Notes under the pieces: model-generated | Databases searched by the model: none | What the model was told of the DNA's origin: nothing | What the model saw: the letters and a program-made list of their open reading frames with translations, nothing else | Shown here: one piece after another, positions 57,614-64,000 of the stretch | Layout of the letters: each line of letters starts with the position of its first letter | Position numbering within the stretch: the first letter of the stretch is position 1 | Made by a program: the position numbers and the translations under genes | From: Rariglobus hedericola | GTDB taxonomy: Bacteria; Verrucomicrobiota; Verrucomicrobiia; Opitutales; Opitutaceae | Assembly: GCF_007559335.1 (NCBI RefSeq) | Contig: NZ_VMBG01000003.1 | Coordinates: 62,001 to 126,000 of the forward strand | Length of the DNA stretch: 64,000 nucleotides | Direction: 5' to 3'

Positions 57614-58309
57614 TTAAACCGGCTTGGGCGTGAACCGCGCCGCCACAAGCCAGCAGGCCACCGCCCAGGCCGTGCCCGCACTCCAGCCCGCCAGCACATC
57701 CGTCGGATAATGCACGCCGAGAAACACCCGGCTCAGCCCGATCATAAACGTCAGGAAAAACGCCACGCTCACAAAATAGATTTTCTCGCGCCGACGGTCC
57801 GAGGCCTGGGCCAGCAACGCCCCCAGCGTCAGATAAACCAGCGACGACAACATCGAGTGTCCGCTCGGGAAACTCGCCGAATGCACCTGCGACAGATGCG
57901 GCACGATGTCCGGCCGCGCGCGGTCAAACGACATCTTCAACACGTTGCTCAACACATACCCGCCCGCCACCGTTCCCGCGATCAAGGCCACGCGTCCCCA
58001 CTGGCGGCGCATCGCCAGGTAGCCGATCACGAGCAGCGACAACGTGATTACCACCACCGCACCGCCGACCGCGCTCACGTCCCGGCCCACTTCCACCAGC
58101 CACAATGGCCCCGCCGGCACACCGGGATTTTCGGGACTGCGCAACATCCGCATGAAGCGCGTCTCCGTCTCCAGATGAGTTTCATGCCTCACCACGCTCG
58201 CCACATGGATGAACAACCACACGCCGAGACACAGCGCCGCCACGCTCGCGAACAACACAAACTCATTCCAGCCGGCGTTTTTCCAATAGGTCTTCCAACG
58301 GGATATCAT
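57614..58309 (-). CDS. PAP2-family membrane phosphatase
   Basis: A 231-residue membrane phosphatase with about six helices. The three PAP2 motifs are present: KMSFDRARP, PSGHS, and SRVFLGVHYPTD, the last holding the catalytic His. Members dephosphorylate phosphatidic acid, phosphatidylglycerophosphate or undecaprenyl pyrophosphate. ATG 58309 (MISRWKTY) is used, since 31 further upstream codons are Arg/Cys-rich and non-membrane. It is divergent from a diacylglycerol-kinase-like gene, so the two may act in opposite directions on lipid phosphorylation; that pairing is inference. Confidence 0.9.
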   Translation of the reverse strand: MISRWKTYWKNAGWNEFVLFASVAALCLGVWLFIHVASVVRHETHLETETRFMRMLRSPENPGVPAGPLWLVEVGRDVSAVGGAVVVITLSLLVIGYLAMRRQWGRVALIAGTVAGGYVLSNVLKMSFDRARPDIVPHLSQVHSASFPSGHSMLSSLVYLTLGALLAQASDRRREKIYFVSVAFFLTFMIGLSRVFLGVHYPTDVLAGWSAGTAWAVACWLVAARFTPKPV

Positions 58310-58428
58310 GCGGCGGATGCAAACAGCTCCTCCAGTCCGTCGACAAGCCCGCTCACACTTAAAATCACACGCAACCAACCGCCCGTCCGCCGGTCGGCTC
58401 ATGCAGACACGCCCGTCACCCGCACCGC

Positions 58429-59346
58429 ATGAAATTCATCGTCATCCTCAACAGCAAAGCCGGCACCGCCGCCAAAGGCTCCGAAGAGCTGGCGCCGGAT
58501 GCCCTGCGCACCGCTTTTTCCGAAGCGGGGGCCGAGGCCGATGTGCGCGCGGTCACTCCCGACCAGATCGAAGCCACGCTTCGCGAAGCCGTCTCCACGC
58601 GTCCCGATGCCGTGATCATCGGCGGCGGCGACGGCACGGTGCGCAGCGCCGCGGGCTTGCTGGCCGGCACGGGTATTGCCCTTGGCGTGCTTCCGCTGGG
58701 CACGCTCAATCACTTCGCCAAAGACCTCAAAATTCCCCCCACCGTGAAAGACGCCATCGCAGTCTTCGCAGCGGGTGTTGTGCGCGAGGTCGATGTCGGC
58801 GAGGTCAACGGCCATGTGTTCATCAACAACTGTTCCCTCGGTTCCTATGCCGAGGCCGTCCGCCGCCGCGACGCATTGCGTGACACCCACGGCCACGGCA
58901 AATGGCCGGCGATGATCCGCGCGTCGTTTCAAGTTTTCCGACGCCTGCGTCGCATGCACCTGCGATTCACCTCCGCCGATGGAAAATCCCGCTCCGTGCG
59001 CACGCCGGTCGTGGTGATCGCCAACAACCGCTACTCCGGTCACGTGCTCGATAAAACCATGCGCGCCCGTCTCGATGAGGGCCATCTCTGGCTCTACACC
59101 GCGCATGTTCACCGCCACCTCGCCGCGCTGCGTCTCGCGCTTCAATCCTTGGTGCGCCGGCTCGACGAAGCCGATGCACTCGCCTCCGAAGCCGTCACTG
59201 AAATCACCATCGCCAGCGAACGCGGTCCGCTGCCCGTCGCCATGGATGGCGAACCGGTCGAGCTGCCGAGCCCGCTGCATTTTCGCATACGGCCGCGCGC
59301 ACTGCGGGTGCTCGTGCCGCGCGATGAACGGAACGGGCAGACATGA
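58429..59346 (+). CDS. Diacylglycerol kinase-like lipid kinase
   Basis: A 305-residue soluble protein of the DAGK catalytic family (YegS/DgkB-like). Nucleotide binding is marked by ILNSKAGTAAKG at residues 5-16 and by GGGDGTVRSAAGLLAG (about 65-80), then LGVLPLGTLNHFAKDL. The C-terminal sandwich has VVIANNRYSG and AMDGEPVELPSP, the latter a conserved DGE metal-site segment. It likely phosphorylates diacylglycerol or a similar lipid. It is translationally coupled to the metallophosphoesterase gene (ATGA, 59343-59346). Confidence 0.92.
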   Translation: MKFIVILNSKAGTAAKGSEELAPDALRTAFSEAGAEADVRAVTPDQIEATLREAVSTRPDAVIIGGGDGTVRSAAGLLAGTGIALGVLPLGTLNHFAKDLKIPPTVKDAIAVFAAGVVREVDVGEVNGHVFINNCSLGSYAEAVRRRDALRDTHGHGKWPAMIRASFQVFRRLRRMHLRFTSADGKSRSVRTPVVVIANNRYSGHVLDKTMRARLDEGHLWLYTAHVHRHLAALRLALQSLVRRLDEADALASEAVTEITIASERGPLPVAMDGEPVELPSPLHFRIRPRALRVLVPRDERNGQT

Positions 59347-60194
59347 AAACCATCGCTCACATTTCCGATCTCCACTTCGGCACCGAGCGTCCGGAGATCG
59401 CCGCCGCGTTGCAGGCGGAACTGCACGCACTCGCACCGGCGCTGGTCGTGGTCAGCGGAGATCTTACCCAACGCGCCCGCAGCGGCCAATTCATCGCCGC
59501 GCGCGATTACCTCGCCACGTTGCCCGGTCCGCAGCTCGTCGTCCCCGGCAATCACGACGTGCCGCTTTACGATGTCGCCCGGCGGTTTCTGGCACCACTC
59601 GCACGCTACCGGCATTTCATCAACGACGACCTGAATCCCGTTTACGACGACGGCGATTTGTTCGTCGGTGGACTCAACACCGCGCGTTCGCTCACGTGGA
59701 AAAGCGGACGCATCTCGCTCGACCAAATCGAAAATCTCCAGGCTCGACTGCGCTCCTCCTCCGCACGTTTCAAAGTCGTGGTGACACACCATCCGTTTAT
59801 CCCGCCTCCGTCAAAAGGCTCGCCCGATGCGCGCATCGATCTGGTTGGTCGCGCCGCGCGTGCGCTCACGATTCTCGATTCGGACAAAGTGGATCTGCTC
59901 CTCGCCGGACACCTGCATCACAGCTACTCGGGCGACACGCGCACGCACTACCCCGCCGCGCACCGCGCCATCATTTCTGCGCAAGCCGGCACCGCGATTT
60001 CCAGCCGTGTGCGCGCCGGAGATCCCAACGGCTACAACCGCATCACGCTCGACGGAGACACCATTACCATCGAAGTGCGCACTTGGCGCGACGGGGCATT
60101 TTCCCCGCTGAATTGCATGACCTATCACCGTCATGAAACGGGCTGGAGCGCAGCCCACGAAGCGCGGCCAAACCCGCTCAGCTGCCAAAAATAG
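59343..60194 (+). CDS. Calcineurin-like metallophosphoesterase
   Basis: A 283-residue dinuclear metallophosphoesterase. All motifs are present: SDLHFG, SGDLTQRA, VPGNHD, THHPF and GHLHHS. The family includes cyclic-AMP phosphodiesterase CpdA-like enzymes and UDP-diacylglucosamine hydrolases; the RaraN-like spacing here fits the CpdA/Icc group best, but the substrate is not set. It is coupled to the lipid kinase gene, so a phospholipid or sugar-phosphate substrate is also possible. Its last 17 bp overlap the convergent response regulator gene. Confidence 0.9.
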   Translation: MKTIAHISDLHFGTERPEIAAALQAELHALAPALVVVSGDLTQRARSGQFIAARDYLATLPGPQLVVPGNHDVPLYDVARRFLAPLARYRHFINDDLNPVYDDGDLFVGGLNTARSLTWKSGRISLDQIENLQARLRSSSARFKVVVTHHPFIPPPSKGSPDARIDLVGRAARALTILDSDKVDLLLAGHLHHSYSGDTRTHYPAAHRAIISAQAGTAISSRVRAGDPNGYNRITLDGDTITIEVRTWRDGAFSPLNCMTYHRHETGWSAAHEARPNPLSCQK

Positions 60195-60573
60195 TCGCGA
60201 GGTGCGCGGTCAACAAGGGCTTCACCAGGTAGCCTTGAGCTCCGGCTTTTTCCGCGCGTTGCTGGTCGCTCATTTCCGCCGATGAGGTGAGCACATACAC
60301 TTTCAAATCACGCAAGGCCGGCTCCGCCCGCAGCCACTCTAACACTTCGTGTCCGGTGAATTCCGGCATCTTCAAATCAAGCAGGACGACTTCCGGCAGC
60401 GGATAACGCGTGCGGTCGGCATAGTCGCCCTTGCCGGCCAGATAATCCATCGCCTGCCGGCCATCGGCCACATGAAACACCGGAGCGATCCCCGCCTTAG
60501 CCAAGACGCGCTTGGAAAGGAAAAGATCATCATCGTTATCCTCGGCGAGGAGAACTGCGACTGGAGGCTTCAT
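60178..60573 (-). CDS. Single-domain response regulator
   Basis: A 131-residue receiver with no output domain, of the Rcp1/CheY-like type. Acidic residues EDNDDD lie at 11-16, phosphoacceptor D66 in LLDLKMPEF, Thr in VLTSSAE, and Lys in GYLVKPL. ATG 60573 is the first start with a complete beta-1 strand. It is third in the leftward kaiC-like/kinase/regulator operon, 72 bp after the kinase gene, and is the natural phosphorylation target of that kinase. With no output domain it must act by protein contact or phosphorelay. Confidence 0.92.
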   Translation of the reverse strand: MKPPVAVLLAEDNDDDLFLSKRVLAKAGIAPVFHVADGRQAMDYLAGKGDYADRTRYPLPEVVLLDLKMPEFTGHEVLEWLRAEPALRDLKVYVLTSSAEMSDQQRAEKAGAQGYLVKPLLTAHLATIFGS

Positions 60574-60645
60574 GAGCCGCCCAGAGAGGAAACAGTTGTT
60601 CACAACGTCAACCTTACAACTTAACAGCCGCCAGCCCAAGCCACG

Positions 60646-61812
60646 CTAATCCGCCTTCGCCAGTTCCAGCCAGAAGCGCGCGCCTTGCCCCGGTGCCGAC
60701 TCCACGCCGACCGATCCCCCCATGCGTTCGGCCGCCTTCTTGACGATAGCCAGGCCGATGCCCGTGCCCTCCACCTGCTTGTGGGCGGCACCCCGTTCAA
60801 ACATCCCGAATATGCGCTGCTGTTGAGAGAGATCGATTCCCATGCCTTGGTCAGCGACGGTCACACGGATGCGATCGCCGCGCGTGACCGCATAAATTTC
60901 CACATGCGGCACCACACCTTCGCGCTTAAACTTCAGAGCGTTCTCCAACAGGTTCGAAAAACACTGGATGAGCGAAGGTCCGTGCCCAAGCACCGCACCC
61001 AGCGGAGCCTGCAGGTGGATCAGATGTTTCGATGCGATGAGCGAGGGGTATTGCTCGATTACTTCGCGCAACATCACCTCCAGATCCACCGGTTCCAGCG
61101 TGAGCTCTCCCCGGGAAACCCGCGTATAGGCGAGCACATCCTGGGTGAGACGGTCCATGCGATGCGCTGTGCGCGAGATGCGCGCCAGCAAATCCTTCGC
61201 CCCCGGCTCCAGCGTGGCACCGTAATCCTCGATCAACGCCTGCGCATACCCGTCGAGCACGCGCAAGGGTGCCCGCAGGTCATGCGACACGCTGTAGGAA
61301 AACGCCTCCAGTTCCTCGACCATCTGCTGCAGCTTGGTCGTGCGTTCGACCACCCGTTCTTCGAGGGACGCGAGCAGCGTCTCGCGGTCCGCCAGCAGGT
61401 CGCGGATCTCGTATTGCCGGCTGCGGGCTCGCAACGCCGTCTTGAGCGTGGCCACCAGCGTCGAGGCGCGCAGCGGACGCTCGATCAGCGTGAGGTTGGC
61501 CCGTGCTCCCACCAGCGCGGTCGCCCGCGTGCTCACCGGGCTGAACTGTCCGCCGGAGGTAATCAAGACCACCGGCACATCCGACCAGGTCGCCTGCCGC
61601 TCCAGCTGCGCCGAGAACAACCCGGCCTGCGCCGAGTCCATCGCCTCCTCCGTGATCAGGAGCGCCGCGCAACCCGCGCGAAACTCCTCCGCCGCCATCG
61701 CCAAGTCGCGGCACACCCGCGTGTCGATGCCCGCCGCGGCCAGCACTTCCGCGATATTGCGTGCATCGGCCCCCAGGGGAGCCGTGATCAACACTCGTTT
61801 TTCTATATTCAC
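60646..61812 (-). CDS. Histidine kinase with N-terminal pseudo-receiver
   Basis: A 388-residue soluble kinase. Residues 4-125 have a receiver-like fold, but the phosphoacceptor position reads LLITEEAM without Asp, so it is a pseudo-receiver. A coiled coil (132-170) leads to HisKA with H177 (SVSHDLRAPLRVLDG) and an HATPase domain with NLLENALKFKRE, DQGMGID and EGTGIGLAIVKKA. It resembles the phytochrome-type kinases paired with Rcp1-like regulators. It starts 14 bp after the kaiC-like gene. In cyanobacteria the clock kinase CikA also carries a pseudo-receiver, but at its C-terminus. Confidence 0.92.
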   Translation of the reverse strand: MNIEKRVLITAPLGADARNIAEVLAAAGIDTRVCRDLAMAAEEFRAGCAALLITEEAMDSAQAGLFSAQLERQATWSDVPVVLITSGGQFSPVSTRATALVGARANLTLIERPLRASTLVATLKTALRARSRQYEIRDLLADRETLLASLEERVVERTTKLQQMVEELEAFSYSVSHDLRAPLRVLDGYAQALIEDYGATLEPGAKDLLARISRTAHRMDRLTQDVLAYTRVSRGELTLEPVDLEVMLREVIEQYPSLIASKHLIHLQAPLGAVLGHGPSLIQCFSNLLENALKFKREGVVPHVEIYAVTRGDRIRVTVADQGMGIDLSQQQRIFGMFERGAAHKQVEGTGIGLAIVKKAAERMGGSVGVESAPGQGARFWLELAKAD

Positions 61813-61826
61813 GATATTGATACAAT

Positions 61827-63320
61827 CTAGTGCTCGGGAAGCATGTCGGATGATTTGCCCTCGAAGGTCGGCACACCGGTCAGCACGCCGTGGAATTTCT
61901 CCAGCGGCTCGCCCACGCGGATGCCGTTCTGGTCGAACTTGAATTCACGGATGAAGTCCTCGTGCGAGCCCATGCGTTTTTTCACCACGGAGATCGCCTT
62001 GCGGATGCGGCCCTCCTGCTCGAAGTAGCGCAGCAGCATCACAGTGTCGGCCAGATACGTGAGGTCGATCGGCGTGTTCATCTGGCCCACGATGCCGTGC
62101 TGCGCCACCGTCATGAGCGACACCACGCCGTGGCGGCTGAAGAACGACAGCAGCTCGTGCAGCTGGATGTTAAGGAACTTCACGTTGGGCATCGCCTGCA
62201 GGTAGCTGTTGAGACTGTCGATGACCACGAGGCGCACCCCCTCTTTCTGAACCCGCTGCTTGAGGCGGTGGACGAACTCGCCAGGCGTCAGTTCGACGGG
62301 GTCCACCTGCATGATCTCGATCATGCCCGAATCCACGTATTGCCGCACCGGGATTTTGATCAGCTCCGCGCGCTCGAACAGCGTGTGCGCCGTCTCTTCG
62401 AACAGGCACAACGTCACCTTTTCGCCACGCGCCGCCGTGTTGACCACAAACTGAAGCGCGATGGTGGACTTGCCCGTGCCCGCCGGCCCCAGCAGCAGGC
62501 AGCTCGTGCCGTAATCCAGTCCGCCACCCACCAGGGAATCCAGTTCGGCAATGCCCGAACTGATCCTGCCGGGCTTGAACGACGCCTCATGGTCCGAGGC
62601 AACCAGGCGAGGAAACACGGTCACGCCTCCTTGCACGATCGCGGCGTCATGAAAACCTCCGACAAAATTCACTCCGCGCAGCTTGTTGATTTTCACCCGC
62701 CGGCGCTCGGCACCGTAATCGGAGGCCAGCTGCTCGATGGTGATCACGCCGTGCGCGATGCTTTGCACGTGGAGGTCGCCGCCGCCTTCGCCCGCCGCAT
62801 GGTCGTCCAGCACCATGACGGTCACATCGCGCTGGCTGAAAAATTGTTTCAACGCCAGCATCTGCCGGCGGTAGCGAAACGGGGTGTCCGACAACAGCCG
62901 CAGCTCCGAAAGCGAGTCGATCACCAGCCGCTTCGGTTTCACATCTTCGATCCGCTTGAGAATAATGTCCGTGGTCTTGTTAAGTTCGATTTCCGAAGGA
63001 TGAAAAACCGTGTTCTGCGCCTCATGCGCGAGTTGGTGCTCGAGTGCCGATAACTCAAAAATATCGAGCCCCGAAAGATCCCAATGGTGCGAAGCCGCGA
63101 CCGCGTTGATCTCATCCCGCGTTTCAGAAAGCGTGATGTAGAGCCCCTTTTCCCCGAGCCGGATACCTTGGAGCAAAAACTGGAGTGCCAGGGTGGTTTT
63201 GCCCACGCCGGGATCGCCCTTCAACAGATACAGCCGGTTGAGCGGAAGCCCTCCTTTAAGAATCTCGTCCAGACCTTCGATTCCTGTGGGGCAATTGTGC
63301 GGTTCGTGCGTGGAGTTCAT
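61827..63320 (-). CDS. KaiC-like double-domain ATPase
   Basis: A 497-residue RecA-superfamily protein with two KaiC domains. P-loops are GDPGVGKT (35-42) and GPAGTGKS (278-285); Walker B-type strands are RLVIDSLSEL (131-140) and RLVVIDSLNSY. Length and architecture match KaiC (519 in cyanobacteria), but kaiA and kaiB are absent, and the KaiC Ser-Thr autophosphorylation pair cannot be assigned with confidence. Such stand-alone KaiC homologues occur widely with histidine kinases, and this one heads an operon with a kinase and a response regulator. Clock function should not be assumed; light, redox or stress signalling is equally likely. Confidence 0.9.
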   Translation of the reverse strand: MNSTHEPHNCPTGIEGLDEILKGGLPLNRLYLLKGDPGVGKTTLALQFLLQGIRLGEKGLYITLSETRDEINAVAASHHWDLSGLDIFELSALEHQLAHEAQNTVFHPSEIELNKTTDIILKRIEDVKPKRLVIDSLSELRLLSDTPFRYRRQMLALKQFFSQRDVTVMVLDDHAAGEGGGDLHVQSIAHGVITIEQLASDYGAERRRVKINKLRGVNFVGGFHDAAIVQGGVTVFPRLVASDHEASFKPGRISSGIAELDSLVGGGLDYGTSCLLLGPAGTGKSTIALQFVVNTAARGEKVTLCLFEETAHTLFERAELIKIPVRQYVDSGMIEIMQVDPVELTPGEFVHRLKQRVQKEGVRLVVIDSLNSYLQAMPNVKFLNIQLHELLSFFSRHGVVSLMTVAQHGIVGQMNTPIDLTYLADTVMLLRYFEQEGRIRKAISVVKKRMGSHEDFIREFKFDQNGIRVGEPLEKFHGVLTGVPTFEGKSSDMLPEH

Positions 63321-63368
63321 GCGTTAAGAAATGTATTACCTGTTGTTGATGACCGACAGCAGGCCTCC

Positions 63369-63394
63369 AAAAAAGTGCGCCGAAAACGCCACTT
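63369..63394 (-). terminator. Terminator-like hairpin in the kaiC-like gene leader
   Basis: On the minus strand AAGTGGCG pairs with CGCACTT, with one bulged G, around a short loop. The T-run of the 3' arm extends to TTTTTT. It lies about 50 bp before the KaiC-like start codon and faces the operon. There is no leftward gene upstream for it to end, so it may be a leader attenuator or a coincidental AT patch. The remaining 63321-63534 gap must contain divergent promoters, none of which I can pick out. Confidence 0.35.
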
Positions 63395-63534
63395 ATCGAA
63401 CAGCCCCCCGTATCACTTTGGGAACTATACGCGCCCTCTCGCCGCACCGCTTCCGTCATCCGCCGGTAAAATCGCCGGCCCGTCTTCAAACAACGCTTGC
63501 CCGGTTGATTCCCCCAACCGACCGTCCCCATGCC

Positions 63535-64000
63535 GTGCCTCTCCTTGTGATCACCGAACGCTACAACGCCTTTCGCGCGCGCCACGCCCGTCGCTATAAA
63601 GACAGGCGGCTGATTCGCCAGGACTTCACCGTTATCAGCGATGATTGCTGGGGCGGAAAAATCTACTCCGCGTTCGGTCTGAAGTGCCACTCACCCTTCA
63701 TCGGCATGGGTTTTCGCGCCAAGGAATACCTCGATTTCGTCTGCCACTTTCACGATGAGGGCGCCCTCGATGTGCTCGGCACGTCGACCCGCGAGGACAA
63801 CGGTTTCCATCAGATCGAGACCCGTCACGCCCAGCTTCAAGGCATGCACTACGACTCGCAGGAGGAGTTTCTCCATGCTTACGAACGTCGCCGCAAAACC
63901 ATCCTGTGGGACCGCGTGTTCATCAAAATAGACTTCGGCAAAAAGAATTACACCGCCGAGGACATCGCCCGCTGGAACGCCCTTAAGTTTCCCAACTCCA
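63535..64000 (+). CDS. DUF1919-family protein (3' end outside window)
   Basis: The first 155 codons of a protein resembling the DUF1919 family, often found in exopolysaccharide or capsule gene clusters. Recognisable segments are FTVISDDCWGGKIYSAFGL, SPFIGMGFRAKEYLDF, YDSQEEFLHAYERRRKTI and WDRVFIKIDF. The start is GTG 63535 or GTG 63547. The ATG at 63530 is in another frame and stops after six codons. The frame is open to the end of the window. Function is unknown; membership in glycan-modifying loci is known only by association. Confidence 0.8.
   Translation, partial: MPLLVITERYNAFRARHARRYKDRRLIRQDFTVISDDCWGGKIYSAFGLKCHSPFIGMGFRAKEYLDFVCHFHDEGALDVLGTSTREDNGFHQIETRHAQLQGMHYDSQEEFLHAYERRRKTILWDRVFIKIDFGKKNYTAEDIARWNALKFPNS

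Noticed and set aside
63530-63550. ATG start for the DUF1919 gene
   Set aside because: That ATG opens a frame ending after six codons; the family sequence is in the GTG 63535/63547 frame.

Overview
The window is high-GC bacterial chromosome. It carries a PEP-CTERM protein with autotransporter-type repeats, polysaccharide hydrolases with signal peptides, pseudopilins, large CHASE/PAS hybrid kinases, and short 7-10 bp intergenic repeats. Together these fit a free-living Verrucomicrobium, most likely Opitutaceae. That placement is inferred from gene content; no rRNA or tRNA gene was seen. There are 55 protein genes (two cut by the window edges), one of them interrupted by a stop codon, plus a possible 14-codon leader peptide. 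No insertion sequence, prophage or CRISPR array was found.

Layout. 1-7.8 kb: the end of aroE, a prepilin peptidase, a secreted GH16 enzyme, a ygfZ/small protein/galK operon, DAHP synthase behind an attenuator-like leader, malate dehydrogenase and an unrecognised gene. 7.9-20.3 kb: a Nudix hydrolase, then a polysaccharide-degradation block (pectate-lyase-like beta-helix protein, GH50-type agarase-like enzyme, VOC protein, a second GH16, a PEP-CTERM surface protein, a pseudopilin, a PocR/AraC regulator and a divergent FAD oxidoreductase). 20.4-33.4 kb: panD; an operon of a six-hairpin glycosidase, a GT4 glycosyltransferase and a two-domain phosphodiesterase; a miaB/membrane protein/gmk/VTT operon; a lytic transglycosylase; an unknown protein; rlmN. 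33.5-46 kb: two hybrid histidine kinases flank a PHP phosphatase and a LysR-controlled electrophile/peroxide-stress cluster (YceI, MhqO-like, WrbA, MhqD-like, Ohr). 46-53 kb: an AraC regulator, an Fsr-like exporter, an AhpD-like protein with an ECF41 sigma gene, and a RapA-like helicase. 53-64 kb: HDOD protein, FKBP, a carbonic anhydrase-chemoreceptor fusion, PAP2 phosphatase, lipid kinase, metallophosphoesterase, a KaiC/histidine kinase/response regulator operon and a truncated DUF1919 gene.

Most notable points. (1) 55093-57474 encodes an exported beta-carbonic anhydrase with all expected zinc-site residues, fused through a His-containing linker to a methyl-accepting chemotaxis protein; it could be a CO2/bicarbonate receptor. 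(2) The DAHP synthase leader has a 14-codon peptide ending in Tyr-Phe, two mutually exclusive stems and a terminator, which matches the logic of ribosome-mediated attenuation. (3) The AhpD-like/ECF41 pair keeps a full ECF41 promoter, yet the sigma gene has an in-frame amber codon. (4) A 27-bp palindrome occurs in front of and, with one mismatch, behind that pair. (5) A LysR-type palindrome lies between the divergent regulator and the stress cluster. (6) Several unrelated micro-repeat families sit between genes, and one supplies the start codon of the Nudix gene.
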